NCBI GenBank assembly: GCA_016713565.1
Contig: JADJOX010000003.1
Location: 124,001 to 188,000, forward strand
Direction: 5' to 3'
DNA length: 64,000 bases
Source of the DNA: Ignavibacteriota bacterium
Lineage (GTDB): Bacteria > Bacteroidota > Ignavibacteria > Ignavibacteriales > Melioribacteraceae
Part shown: positions 42,067 through 52,204 of the stretch, piece after piece
How the letters are laid out: each line of letters starts with the position of its first letter
How positions within the stretch are numbered: the stretch's first letter is position 1
Translations under genes and position numbers: made by a program
Notes under the pieces: generated by a model
The model's database searches: none
Seen by the model: only the letters and a program-made list of their open reading frames with translations
Told to the model about the DNA's origin: nothing

Positions 42067-45000
42067 CTATTTATTCAAGTTTGAATAATCCATTGCAGCA
42101 AGCTGTTCATAATGTTTCCATTTCTGATCGACTTCTGCTTGAGCAAGACCAAGTAAATACTTTGATCTTTCCGGATCAATTTTCTGCAGCATTTTATATC
42201 TTGTTTCAGTATAAATAAAATCTGCCAACTTAATTTTTGGAGCTTTTGAATCAAGTTTAAGCGGATTTTTTCCTTCTTTAGTATTTTCAGGATTATATCT
42301 GTATAATGGCCAGTGTCCGCTGTCTACCGCCAACTGCTGATGTTCCATTCCTTTTGCAAGATCGTATCCATGCGCAATACAGTGACTGTAAGCAATTATA
42401 ATAGATGGACCTTCATAAGCTTCTGCTTCAAGAATAGCTTTTAATGTTTGTGCGTCGTTTGCACCCATTGCAATTTGAGCAACGTAAACATTTCCATATC
42501 CCATAGCCATCATTCCCAGATCTTTTTTAGGATTCGGTCTTCCGGCTGCGGCAAATTTTGCAACGGCTCCTAAACCGGTAGCTTTAGACATTTGTCCACC
42601 GGTGTTTGAATAAACTTCTGTATCCAAAACTAAAATATTAACGTTCTTTCCCTGAGCAATTACATGATCTAAACCGCCGTAGCCAATATCATATGCCCAG
42701 CCGTCGCCGCCCATAATCCATACAGATTTTTTAACCAGGTAATCTGCTAACATTAATAAATTTTGAGCCGCATCGGAATTAATATTTTTAAGTTTTTCTT
42801 TTAGCTCCGCTACTCTTTCACGCTGTTCGTATATGTCAGCTTCGGACTTTTGTTCAGCGTTTATAATTGAGTTTACAAATTCAGAACCTAATTGCGATTC
42901 CATACTTTTTAATAGTTCTTCAGCAAACTCTTTTTGCTTATCGATTGATAAACGCATACCAAATCCAAATTCGGCATTATCTTCAAAAAGTGAATTTGAC
43001 CAAGCCGGTCCTTTTCCTTCACGATTTACAGCCCATGGAGTTGTAGGAAGATTTCCGCCGTAAATTGAAGAACATCCGGTCGCGTTTGCTATAACGGTTC
43101 TATCACCAAATAATTGTGAAACCAATTTAACATAAGGAGTTTCTCCGCATCCTGAGCATGCTCCCGAATATTCAAACAGAGGTTGCAATAATTGACTGCC
43201 TTTTATTGAACCGACATTTAATTTTGTTCTATCGAATTCTGGAATATCCAAAAAATAATTATAATTGGTTCTTTCTTTTTCACGCAAAGGAATTTGTGGA
43301 ACCATATTAATAGCTTTTTTACCCGTCTCGCGTTTGTTTTTAGCCGGGCAAATATCAACACATAAAGCGCAGCCAGTACAATCTTCTACAGCAACTTGAA
43401 TTGTATATGCCATGCCGTCATATTCTTTACCACGAGCTTCGGTCCATTTATATGTTTCCGGAGCGCTGTTTGTAATTTCCTTATCATAAACTTTAATTCT
43501 TATCGTTGCGTGTGGACAAACCATAGCACATTTGTTGCATTGAATACAAACTTCAGGATCCCATTCGGGCACTTCCAAAGCAATATTTCGTTTTTCCCAT
43601 TGTGTTGTTGCTGATGGAAAAGTTCCGTCAAGCGGCATCTGACTTACAGGAATTAAATCTCCTTTTCCTTTCATCATCATTGCCAATGTTTCTTGAACGT
43701 ATGCAGGTGCTTTTTCTGAAACAATTGGAGGTAAAATTATGCTGCTTGTAACTTCAGCAGGTATTTCAATTTTGTGCAAATGTTCTAATGTGCTATCAAC
43801 AGCTTCAAAGTTTTTCTTAACAACAATTTCACCTTTTCCGCCGTATGTTTTCTTTATAGCATTTTTAATTTGAGCAATTGCTTCATCTTTGGGCAATACA
43901 CCGGAAATTGCAAAGAAGCATGTCTGCATGATAGTGTTGATTCTTGCTCCCATGCCTGTATCTTTTGCAACACTGTAACCGTCAATTACATATAGATTAA
44001 GTTTTTTATCTATTATTTGCTTTTGTACTTTCTGAGGAAGTTTATTCCAAATTTCATCTTTTGAATAAGGACTATTTAATAAGAATGTCCCGCCGTCTAC
44101 AATATTTTCTAAAACGTCAAAGTTTTCCAGCAAATTAAACTGATGAACTCCGATAAAGTTGGCCGTTTGAATTAAGTATGTAGAATGAATTTCTTTTTTC
44201 CCAAATCTCAAATGTGAAACGGTTGTTGAACCTGATTTTTTTGAATCGTAAACAAAATAACCTTGTGCATAATTATTTGTTTCTTCACCAATTATCTTGA
44301 TTGAATTTTTATTTGCTCCTACAGTACCATCTGCACCTAAACCATAAAACAGTGCGCGAACAACGTCTTCGCCTTCGGTTATGAAGTTTGGATCATAATC
44401 TAAACTTGTAAATGATACATCATCTTTAATACCAATTGTAAAATGGTTTTTAGGATTATCTTTTTTCAATTCATCAAAAATTCCTTTAACCATTGCGGGT
44501 GTAAATTCTTTTGATGATAATCCGTAACGTCCGCCGACTACTTTAGGCAATTTAACGAATTTTGGATTTGACGAATTCATATTTTCGATCAATGCCGAAA
44601 CAACGTCTAAGTAAAGCGGTTCGCCAATTGAACCTGGTTCTTTTGTTCTGTCTAATACGGCAATTTTTTCAACTGTATTTGGAATTGCTTCAATAAATTT
44701 ATCAATTGAGAATGGTCTGTAAAGTCTAACTTTAAGAACACCTATCTTTTCTTCCATTCTTGAAGTCATATATTCAATAGCTTCTAACGCTGCTTCACTT
44801 CCAGATCCCATCATAATAATAATTCTTTTAGCATCCGGCGCGCCAAAATAATCAAATAAATGGTACTGGCGTCCTGTCAATTCTGCAAATTTGTCCATAG
44901 CGCTTTGAACCGCATCTGGACAAACATCATAATATTTATTAACTGCTTCTCTGCCTTGGAAATAAACATCGGGATTTTGCGCTGTTCCGCGAATAAACGG

Positions 45001-45636
45001 GTTATCGGGTGAAAGAGCTCTTTTTCTATGTTCACGAACCAATTTATCATCTATCATTGATTTTAAATCTTCTAGAGACAATTGCTCAATTTTGTTAACT
45101 TCATGTGAAGATCTAAACCCATCAAAAAAATGGATAAATGGAATTCTTGATTCTAAAGTTGCTCTGTGAGCTACGGCTGCCAAATCCATAATTTCTTGAA
45201 TTGAACTTGAAGCCAATAAAGCCCAACCGGTTTGTCTTGTTGCCATTACGTCGCTGTGATCTCCAAAAATTGACAAAGCGGAAGCAGCGATTGATCTGGC
45301 GGAAACATGAAATACCGTTGATGTAAGTTCGCCTGCGATTTTATACATATTCGGAATCATAAGTAAAAGACCTTGCGAGGCTGTAAAAGTAGTTGTTAAA
45401 GCGCCGGTTTGAAGCGATCCGTGAACTGCACCGGCAGCGCCGCCTTCACTTTGTAATTCAGAAACATTTGGTATTGTTCCCCAAATATTCTTTTTACCTT
45501 GTGCCGCCCAAGCATCCGACATTTCTCCCATTCCGGATGACGGAGTAATTGGATAAATTGCAATTACTTCGCTGTTATGATAAGCTACATAAGCAGCGGC
45601 TTCATTGCCGTCTATTGTTATTTTCATTCTTTCCAT
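42067..45636 (-). CDS. nifJ: Pyruvate:ferredoxin (flavodoxin) oxidoreductase
   Basis: The 1189-residue single-chain enzyme oxidises pyruvate to acetyl-CoA and CO2, reducing ferredoxin, in the anaerobic cytoplasm. Domains in order are: the TPP-pyrimidine domain (IAIYPITPSSGMGEMSDAW, residues 27-45), domain II, the gamma/EKR region, a two-cluster ferredoxin domain (CIQCNKCAMVCPH near 690; CTGCALCVDICPAKN near 745) and the TPP-binding domain with CSGCGETPYVKL (about 820) and DTEVYSNTGGQMSKAT. All parts are intact. AAGGG lies five bases before the ATG. It indicates fermentative or anaerobic metabolism, with the DHOD-like gene downstream. Confidence 0.97.
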   Translation of the reverse strand: MERMKITIDGNEAAAYVAYHNSEVIAIYPITPSSGMGEMSDAWAAQGKKNIWGTIPNVSELQSEGGAAGAVHGSLQTGALTTTFTASQGLLLMIPNMYKIAGELTSTVFHVSARSIAASALSIFGDHSDVMATRQTGWALLASSSIQEIMDLAAVAHRATLESRIPFIHFFDGFRSSHEVNKIEQLSLEDLKSMIDDKLVREHRKRALSPDNPFIRGTAQNPDVYFQGREAVNKYYDVCPDAVQSAMDKFAELTGRQYHLFDYFGAPDAKRIIIMMGSGSEAALEAIEYMTSRMEEKIGVLKVRLYRPFSIDKFIEAIPNTVEKIAVLDRTKEPGSIGEPLYLDVVSALIENMNSSNPKFVKLPKVVGGRYGLSSKEFTPAMVKGIFDELKKDNPKNHFTIGIKDDVSFTSLDYDPNFITEGEDVVRALFYGLGADGTVGANKNSIKIIGEETNNYAQGYFVYDSKKSGSTTVSHLRFGKKEIHSTYLIQTANFIGVHQFNLLENFDVLENIVDGGTFLLNSPYSKDEIWNKLPQKVQKQIIDKKLNLYVIDGYSVAKDTGMGARINTIMQTCFFAISGVLPKDEAIAQIKNAIKKTYGGKGEIVVKKNFEAVDSTLEHLHKIEIPAEVTSSIILPPIVSEKAPAYVQETLAMMMKGKGDLIPVSQMPLDGTFPSATTQWEKRNIALEVPEWDPEVCIQCNKCAMVCPHATIRIKVYDKEITNSAPETYKWTEARGKEYDGMAYTIQVAVEDCTGCALCVDICPAKNKRETGKKAINMVPQIPLREKERTNYNYFLDIPEFDRTKLNVGSIKGSQLLQPLFEYSGACSGCGETPYVKLVSQLFGDRTVIANATGCSSIYGGNLPTTPWAVNREGKGPAWSNSLFEDNAEFGFGMRLSIDKQKEFAEELLKSMESQLGSEFVNSIINAEQKSEADIYEQRERVAELKEKLKNINSDAAQNLLMLADYLVKKSVWIMGGDGWAYDIGYGGLDHVIAQGKNVNILVLDTEVYSNTGGQMSKATGLGAVAKFAAAGRPNPKKDLGMMAMGYGNVYVAQIAMGANDAQTLKAILEAEAYEGPSIIIAYSHCIAHGYDLAKGMEHQQLAVDSGHWPLYRYNPENTKEGKNPLKLDSKAPKIKLADFIYTETRYKMLQKIDPERSKYLLGLAQAEVDQKWKHYEQLAAMDYSNLNK

Positions 45637-45898
45637 TTTATCCCTTATCTATTATTATTTTATAATATAAAACGAAATTCGAGTTTTCAATTCTAAAATT
45701 ATGCCAGTTTTTAATACTAATTTTTAGTCAATTTTAAGCAAAATCAGTAATGCGGTGCAATTTATCTCTTAATTTTTAGAAAAGGATTTCATATACTCTT
45801 ATTTTTAAGAATCTATAATTATTTGATTTATTCTTGTGAGTTAAAAAATGAAAGTGTCGGAAAGTTTATGGAAATGTAAATTTCTAATTCACGTTTTT

Positions 45899-48652
45899 TT
45901 ACTTACTTACTAACGAGAATTCATATTTACCGGAATTGATTTGAAATATTATTAAATCTTTATTTTCTGTTATTATTTCTATGTTTTTATCATCGTTGGA
46001 AATTTGATTTATGCCAAAAATTTTATCCATTATTTTTTTTTGCAACAAAACTTCCGCACTTGAATTTATTGGGATTTGAACGGTCAATTTAATCGAATCA
46101 ACTGATTTTATCCAATTAACAGAAATTGCGCCGTTGATTGTTTCTACTGAAGCATTGACAAAATTCAAATTATCCGTAAAATATGGTTTTATTAAAATAT
46201 TTTTGCTTCCTATAGAATTTTCGCTAAAATTTATCCCCGCTAAAGTTTTATAGAAAAACGCGTCAATGCTGCCTGTCATTACATGATTGTGTGATTGTTT
46301 CAAAGTCCAGAATTCACACATAGTAGTATATTTTTCAACCATTTCACTCCAGCTCGGGTATCCGGTTTGAGTCGCAAGCAAATAAGCAATATCTTCCTTT
46401 CCGTTCTGCGCTAAAACATCAATCATATATTTTGATCCCAAAACTCCGGTAGTTAAATGTCCATTATTTTTCTCAACAATATCTTTAATTAAATTATCCA
46501 GTATTGTAATTTTATCACGTTCAGGTGCAAGTCCCAAATACAAAGGAAATGAATTCGCCATTTGGCTTCCGTCATTGTAGTTTTTCGTTTCCTTATGGTA
46601 AAATTTTTCATTAAAAGTTTTTTTGATTTTTTCGGCGGCATCTATAAAGTATTTTTGATCTTCACTAAAGTTCAGCTTTTCCGCAATTTCGGATAGAATA
46701 ACCGCATTCCAATAATAAAATGCAGTTGGTACCGACTCCGGTTCGCCTTCTTTCCAGCCATTTACTAAACTTCCCCAATCTCCAATCCATCCTTTCTTTA
46801 TGATAAAGTTATCCGCTATTGAATTTAAAAAGTCAAAATATTTTTTCATCGCAGGATAATGAATTTTTAAAATTTCCTCATCGCCGAAATATTTATAATA
46901 TTTCCAAACTAATATCAAATAAGTTGAACTCCATTCAACTCCTTCATCCCAAATATAAGGACGAGGCGAAATAATAGGAATATCACCATCTGAATTCTGA
47001 TTCAATCTAATTCCATTCAGCCAATTCATATAAAATTGGGGCATGTCGAAATTGTAAAGAGCTTCCTCAATTGTAACTTGAGCATCTCCAAACCATCCCA
47101 AGCGCTCATCTCTTTGCGGACAATCTGAGGGATATCCTAAAATATTACTTTTTTGCGACCAAACAGTAGCGCGATGAATTTTATTAAGAGTCTCATTACT
47201 GCATTCAAACCTTCCGGTATTTTCAACGGCAGTATGCAGAACTTGACCTTCTATATTTCTAATTTCAAAATCACTATCGCTTGATACTTCAACGTATTTG
47301 AAACCAAAGAATGTAAATCTCGGTTGAAATATTTGGATTGTATCACTGTTTAACTTTATTACGTATTGAGCTTTTGCGTTTTCATTACTGGTAATATCAA
47401 TATTTCCATCGAAGAAAATATCTTCGGCAAACTGCAATTTAATTTGCGAATTCTTATTTCCTTTGATCTCAATTTTAACCCAACCAGCAAAGTTTTGTCC
47501 AAAATCATATACTATTTTTTTATCATTAATAACATTTTTTTTGATTGGTAATAATTTGTGCATTACTTTTATTGCCGGCATTGTATGCGATTTTAATTCG
47601 CCGCCAGGAGATTGAAGCACTTTAACATTTTTCCAATGTGAATCGTCGAAAGATATTTTATTCCAATCTTTTTTTTCAAGATTAGAATCATAAATTTCTC
47701 CGTCATATATACAACTATAAGTAACGGGACCGTCTGCGTATTTCCAATCTTCGTTTGTGGTAAAAATTTCTTCAGAACCGTTTTCATATTCAATAACTAA
47801 TTGCATTATAGCCCGTTTGGCGCCAAACCACTGCATTCTATATGGCTGCCACCATTTTTTATAAGGATTGAACCAGCCGTTGCCTAAATGAATTCCAAAG
47901 GAATTTTTTCCTTTCAGTAATTCATTTGCAACGTCATAAGTATCATATAAAATTTCCTTTCTGTAATTTGTTTTTGCGGGTGATAAATAATGATCTCCAA
48001 TCCTATTTCCATTGATGTAAAATTCGTAATATCCCAATCCGGTAATAAAAACTCTTGCAGTTTTAATTTTGTCTTTTATAAATAAATCATTCCTAAGCAG
48101 AAGCGATCTGCCGTTGTGAATTACTGTATCCGGTAATTTATATTGTTCTTTTGGGTCTTGAAAAAATCCTGTTTCAGGGAAATATTCCTTTTTAGAATTT
48201 TCGCCAATCCATTTTGCTTTCCATAATGTCGGCTCAAGCAAAGACGTCCAAAATTCAGTAGTATCACTAACAAATTCTTTTGAGGATTTATCCCAAACTT
48301 TAACAAACCAAAAATATTTTGAATTGCTTTTTAGTTTTTTACCTGAATAATATAACTGAGAATTTTGCGGTGAATCTATTTTACCCGAATTCCAAATTTC
48401 AATTTTATCTTTTTGGGTAAATACAATTATTTGATATGCGGTTTGAAGCTGACCATTTTCATTGGATCTTAAAGTCCAACTGAATCTTGGATTATAGGTA
48501 TCAATATTATTTGGTGCAGAAAGGTATTCACATTTTAAATTTTCTACTTTAACAACACCTTGAGAAAAGACGAAATTATTTTGAAAAAATAAAAAATGAA
48601 TACCTAATAAAAGAGAATAAAAAATCTTAAAATTATTCTGCACAATTATCAA
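45899..48652 (-). CDS. Exported alpha-L-rhamnosidase (GH78)
   Basis: The 917-residue protein has a signal peptide (to about residue 31). It has an N-terminal Ig-like domain, the GH78 N-domain (RVFITGLGYYEFYINGNRIG), a central concanavalin-like domain, the (alpha/alpha)6 catalytic domain with YPSDCPQRDERLGWFGDAQV (about 510-530) and HNHVMTGSIDAFFYKTLAGI, and a C-terminal beta-domain. It removes terminal alpha-L-rhamnose from plant or microbial glycans or glycosides in the periplasm or at the surface. Its start overlaps the Gfo/Idh/MocA gene by four bases. It is the last gene of the five-gene sugar operon. Confidence 0.92.
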   Translation of the reverse strand: MIIVQNNFKIFYSLLLGIHFLFFQNNFVFSQGVVKVENLKCEYLSAPNNIDTYNPRFSWTLRSNENGQLQTAYQIIVFTQKDKIEIWNSGKIDSPQNSQLYYSGKKLKSNSKYFWFVKVWDKSSKEFVSDTTEFWTSLLEPTLWKAKWIGENSKKEYFPETGFFQDPKEQYKLPDTVIHNGRSLLLRNDLFIKDKIKTARVFITGLGYYEFYINGNRIGDHYLSPAKTNYRKEILYDTYDVANELLKGKNSFGIHLGNGWFNPYKKWWQPYRMQWFGAKRAIMQLVIEYENGSEEIFTTNEDWKYADGPVTYSCIYDGEIYDSNLEKKDWNKISFDDSHWKNVKVLQSPGGELKSHTMPAIKVMHKLLPIKKNVINDKKIVYDFGQNFAGWVKIEIKGNKNSQIKLQFAEDIFFDGNIDITSNENAKAQYVIKLNSDTIQIFQPRFTFFGFKYVEVSSDSDFEIRNIEGQVLHTAVENTGRFECSNETLNKIHRATVWSQKSNILGYPSDCPQRDERLGWFGDAQVTIEEALYNFDMPQFYMNWLNGIRLNQNSDGDIPIISPRPYIWDEGVEWSSTYLILVWKYYKYFGDEEILKIHYPAMKKYFDFLNSIADNFIIKKGWIGDWGSLVNGWKEGEPESVPTAFYYWNAVILSEIAEKLNFSEDQKYFIDAAEKIKKTFNEKFYHKETKNYNDGSQMANSFPLYLGLAPERDKITILDNLIKDIVEKNNGHLTTGVLGSKYMIDVLAQNGKEDIAYLLATQTGYPSWSEMVEKYTTMCEFWTLKQSHNHVMTGSIDAFFYKTLAGINFSENSIGSKNILIKPYFTDNLNFVNASVETINGAISVNWIKSVDSIKLTVQIPINSSAEVLLQKKIMDKIFGINQISNDDKNIEIITENKDLIIFQINSGKYEFSLVSK

Positions 48653-49965
48653 GCTATTCCCGGCACGTGAATTATCTTTTCAATATTTACTTTGCCGAGT
48701 TCATATACATCCGGTCCTAATTTAAGATCCGAATTCATAACTTCATCCCAAGTTACTTCTTTACCGGTGTACGCGGAGATTCTTCCCATTATTGCGCACA
48801 TTGTTGATACGGCTGTATTTTCAGCTTCAACATAAGGTTTGTTTTCTCTAATTGCCGTAACAAGATCAATATGCTCTTGAACATAAGGCGAAACTTTTAC
48901 TGATTCATTTTTTTCAACGCCTTCAATCTTTGGATATTGATATTCCCAAATTATATCTCCCTTTGGATTAAAAATAGTATTTCTACAATTTGTATATCCT
49001 TGAGATCCAAATACCAATTCTGAAACATTATCCGTACATCCATTAATTTGTCGGCACATACTATGAACGTGCATTCCGTTATCATATTCAAAATCAACGC
49101 TGAAATTATCATATTGATCGCCTGTAACACGTCTTTGTCTCGATCCGAAACCAACCGCTTTGATTGGATGTTTTTCCGTAAACCAATTGATTACATCTAT
49201 ATTGTGAACATGTTGTTCAACAATATGATCACCTGAAAGCCATGTCCAATTTACCCAATCGCGAATCATATATTCCATTTCCGCCCATTCGGGTTGAGCG
49301 TTTCTGTACCATAACTGACTTTGATTCCAATAACAGTTAGCTGAAACTATATCACCAATTTTACCTTCAAAAATTTCTTTAAATGTCGCAACATAATCTC
49401 TTTGATGTCTTCGTTGCGTGCCTGTGCCAACAACCAAGCCCAATGCTTCCGCTTTTTTTGAAGTTGCGATAACCGATCTTGCGCCAACAGGATCAACGGC
49501 TACAGGTTTTTCCATAAATACATGTTTTCTAGCGCTAACGGCTGCTTCAAAATGCAATGGGCGAAAATGAGGCGGAGTAGCAAGAATAACAACGTCAACT
49601 CCTGAATTTATTACTTTTTCAAACGCGTCAAATCCTACAAAACAGTTTTCATCAGGAACAACCTGCTGTTTTTCCGTTTTAATTTTTTCTTTACATCCTT
49701 CCAATCGATCTTGAAAAACATCTCCAAGCGCATGAATTTTCAAATTAGGTCCGGCACTTAGAAAATCAATTGCGGCACCGGTTCCTCTGCCACCACATCC
49801 TATCAATCCTGCTTTTAATTCTTTTCCGTCAGGGGCTTGATCAAGAAACTTTTTTTCATCCATTGTTCGTTTCTTTTCAGAAACCGTGTTGCATCCAACA
49901 ATAATTCCCGTTGCGGCTAAAGCTCCAATATTGATAAAATCTCTTCTGTTAAATTTTTCAGACAT
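48649..49965 (-). CDS. Tat-exported Gfo/Idh/MocA-family oxidoreductase
   Basis: The 438-residue protein starts with a twin-arginine signal (FNRRDFINIGALAATGIIVG, followed by Cys). The NAD(P)-binding Rossmann domain follows (AGLIGCGGRGTGAAIDF, then EKPVAVDP), and then the family's C-terminal alpha/beta domain. Tat export implies that it is folded with its cofactor bound before reaching the periplasm. Family members oxidise or reduce sugars, including at C3. It is embedded between a cytochrome fusion gene and a rhamnosidase gene, so oxidation of a released sugar or glycoside is likely. Confidence 0.88.
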   Translation of the reverse strand: MSEKFNRRDFINIGALAATGIIVGCNTVSEKKRTMDEKKFLDQAPDGKELKAGLIGCGGRGTGAAIDFLSAGPNLKIHALGDVFQDRLEGCKEKIKTEKQQVVPDENCFVGFDAFEKVINSGVDVVILATPPHFRPLHFEAAVSARKHVFMEKPVAVDPVGARSVIATSKKAEALGLVVGTGTQRRHQRDYVATFKEIFEGKIGDIVSANCYWNQSQLWYRNAQPEWAEMEYMIRDWVNWTWLSGDHIVEQHVHNIDVINWFTEKHPIKAVGFGSRQRRVTGDQYDNFSVDFEYDNGMHVHSMCRQINGCTDNVSELVFGSQGYTNCRNTIFNPKGDIIWEYQYPKIEGVEKNESVKVSPYVQEHIDLVTAIRENKPYVEAENTAVSTMCAIMGRISAYTGKEVTWDEVMNSDLKLGPDVYELGKVNIEKIIHVPGIA

Positions 49966-50014
49966 CTTTTACCTCTTTGCTTTTTTATAGATTTATTTGA
50001 TTAAGCGAAAATTT

Positions 50015-51514
50015 TCAGTTATTAAATTCGCAAACAACTCTAAATCCAACATCCTTGGAATCCGAATACCACCATAAACTTTTTGGGATTTGAGGATCGG
50101 TTCTAAGCCATGCTTTTTGGTTTGTTGATTCTCTTGCCGTAATTCTCAAATCAACCGCATCGCTTAAATAAGAACCGCCGCGAATAACAAATTCATCTCC
50201 ACTTCCGGGTCCTATAGGATCTTTAATGTTTTTCTGATTTTTATAAATTTCGTGAATATTTTCTGAATAATAATCCGAGCAAAATTCTTTTACATTTCCC
50301 AAAGTATTTATCAATCCAAATGGATTAGGCTTTACGGAATTTGGTGTATTCGTTTTATTTAAGCTGTTCTCTTTATAAATACAATAAGAATTAATATTGC
50401 TGGTATCCGCTCCGAATAAAGATTTCCAAAATCCTTCACTGGTAAAATCGGATGGACTGCCTTCAAAAAAGTAAGGACCTTTTGTATTTCCGCGAGCGGC
50501 ATATTCCCACTCCGCTTCAGTTGGAAGTCTGTATTTTTTTCCAGTCTTTTTCGATAACCATTCACAATATTTTATTGCAGCATAATGTGTCATTGTAATT
50601 GCGGGTCTTAAATTTTTGCCCCAACCCTGACCCGGATCACCGTATGGCGGAGTTGGTCCCGTTATTGCGTCAACATCTTTATTTTGTTTAGCTTTTATAA
50701 TTTGATCTTCCGTTCTTCCTTCAGTACCTGTTTCTTTCATAAAAGTAATATATTCATTCCAGGTAATTTCGGTTTTGCCAATCCAAAATTTACTTAATGA
50801 AACTTCATTAGCGGGAATTTCATTAGCTTTTTTTATTTCTTCTTGATCGTCCGTTCCAAATAAAAATTTTCCTGATGGGATTGCGATCATTTCAAAATTA
50901 ATACTTGTACCCGGAATTTTTTCAATAAAATTTTCAAACTTATCAACTTTAGCAGCTTCCGAGTACATTTCTTTTTGGTCTGAAATGACTGAAAGCTCAA
51001 CTTTCTTTTCGTGATAATGACCTGTTTCAAGATGGCAATTGATACACAAAACTTCTTCTTTATGTTGATCAAAATAAAGATGAGCGTCCTGACCTTTTTT
51101 GTTCAATTCCGGCGGAAATAAATTTTTATGACAATTCAAACATCCTTCTTGATAAACGTGTTTTTCGGCAAATTCACGCTGTGACATTTTATCCCAATTA
51201 AAATCGGAAGAATCTTTGAAAATATAGCCGTACAAATCTCTCATACCAGTAGTTGCTTTCGCGTAAAATTTATCAATACCGCTGGGAGGCAAATGGCAGT
51301 CAACACAATTAACGGTTACTCCGCTTTCATTAAAAACATGGGGACCAATTTTCCAGCTTTGAGTTGCCTGCGGATGAACATGGCATGATTCGCAAAATTC
51401 GTTTGTGGAAGATTCTTCGTAAGCATAATTTAACGCGTAATAAATTATCATTCCCAATAAAAGGAAAAATATTTTTGAAAATTTAGGACTGTTTTTTAGG
51501 AATTTGAATTTCAT
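50015..51514 (-). CDS. Tetraheme NapC/NrfH-like cytochrome fused to a SUMF1-fold domain
   Basis: The 499-residue protein has one membrane anchor (about 14-32) and four CxxCH heme sites: CESCH (41-45), CVDCH (70-74), CLNCH (125-129) and CINCH (157-161). From about residue 207 it is a complete SUMF1/FGE-sulfatase domain (MIAIPSGKFLFGTDD; YRLPTEAEWEYAARG; GLINTLGNVKEFCSDYY; VIRGGSY; DVGFRVV). The position of the two catalytic cysteines of formylglycine-generating enzyme reads GGSYLSDAVDLRITAR, without cysteine, so it should not be an active FGE. NapC/NrfH proteins pass electrons from quinol to periplasmic enzymes. Within this operon it may exchange electrons with the exported oxidoreductase. Confidence 0.85.
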   Translation of the reverse strand: MKFKFLKNSPKFSKIFFLLLGMIIYYALNYAYEESSTNEFCESCHVHPQATQSWKIGPHVFNESGVTVNCVDCHLPPSGIDKFYAKATTGMRDLYGYIFKDSSDFNWDKMSQREFAEKHVYQEGCLNCHKNLFPPELNKKGQDAHLYFDQHKEEVLCINCHLETGHYHEKKVELSVISDQKEMYSEAAKVDKFENFIEKIPGTSINFEMIAIPSGKFLFGTDDQEEIKKANEIPANEVSLSKFWIGKTEITWNEYITFMKETGTEGRTEDQIIKAKQNKDVDAITGPTPPYGDPGQGWGKNLRPAITMTHYAAIKYCEWLSKKTGKKYRLPTEAEWEYAARGNTKGPYFFEGSPSDFTSEGFWKSLFGADTSNINSYCIYKENSLNKTNTPNSVKPNPFGLINTLGNVKEFCSDYYSENIHEIYKNQKNIKDPIGPGSGDEFVIRGGSYLSDAVDLRITARESTNQKAWLRTDPQIPKSLWWYSDSKDVGFRVVCEFNN

Positions 51515-51519
51515 AATTT

Positions 51520-52185
51520 TTAGTCAATAGGTTCAATATATATTTCTTTAAACTCAATCGGTTTACCTTCACTTTGAAAAGCAATGGCGCCGGAATTTAA
51601 AGTACACTCTGTTGCTTTATTTTGAAAAACGTTATTTACGTTAAGTGTTATTGAATTATCATTACAAATAATTTCATATTTGTTCCATTCTCCGGGAGTA
51701 TTTTCGCTGTTCTTATTCTGTTTCTCCAATCTTCTGGATTCTTTGTCAACCAATTCTTTAAAATCCGAGCCGCTTATAACATAAAAATCTCCGGCGTTTT
51801 CCGACATTAATTGTGCTTCAATACTTTTAGGCCAAACCTGATCGGGTAATTGGCAATGGAGCATAACACCGCTGTTACCCGGTTCCGAAGGCCATCTCCA
51901 AATAACTGTCAGTTTATAATTAGCGTATTCGTTTTTTGTTCTAAGATAACCGATTGGATTTCCAGTACAATGTATAATTCCCTCTGAAATTTTCCAGATT
52001 TCATCAGCGTTTACATTTTTATCCGAAAAATATTTAATCCAATTTTTAAAATCTTTACCATTCCATAATTCAATTTTCTTATCGGGAATAATTATATTCG
52101 AATTCTTAAAATTTACTTTATTTAATGAGCAACATGAAACGAGAGTAAAAGAAAATCCAAAAATCCATAAATATATTTTATGCAT
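51520..52185 (-). CDS. DUF1080 / 3-keto-disaccharide hydrolase-type lipoprotein
   Basis: The 221-residue lipoprotein has lipobox LVSC with the acylated C18. The mature part has the DUF1080 concanavalin-like signature: IELWNGKDFKNWIKY, LRTKNEYANYKLTVIWRWP, NSGVMLHC, and a final EFKEIYIEPI. Family members cleave 3-keto-glycosides. GAGGGA five bases before ATG 52185 fixes the start; the upstream ATG at 52200 would place the ribosome binding site inside the gene. It is the second gene of the sugar operon. Confidence 0.85.
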   Translation of the reverse strand: MHKIYLWIFGFSFTLVSCCSLNKVNFKNSNIIIPDKKIELWNGKDFKNWIKYFSDKNVNADEIWKISEGIIHCTGNPIGYLRTKNEYANYKLTVIWRWPSEPGNSGVMLHCQLPDQVWPKSIEAQLMSENAGDFYVISGSDFKELVDKESRRLEKQNKNSENTPGEWNKYEIICNDNSITLNVNNVFQNKATECTLNSGAIAFQSEGKPIEFKEIYIEPID

Positions 52186-52204
52186 TTTTCCCTCACACAT
52201 TTAT

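Noticed and set aside
45684..45702. Second sigma-54-like promoter upstream of nifJ (CTGGCATAATTTTAGA on the minus strand)
   Set aside because: It has the GG part but no TTG/GC element at the -12 position.
50015..51514. Formylglycine-generating enzyme or sulfatase-maturation function
   Set aside because: The two catalytic cysteines of FGE are missing and no sulfatase gene is present in the window.
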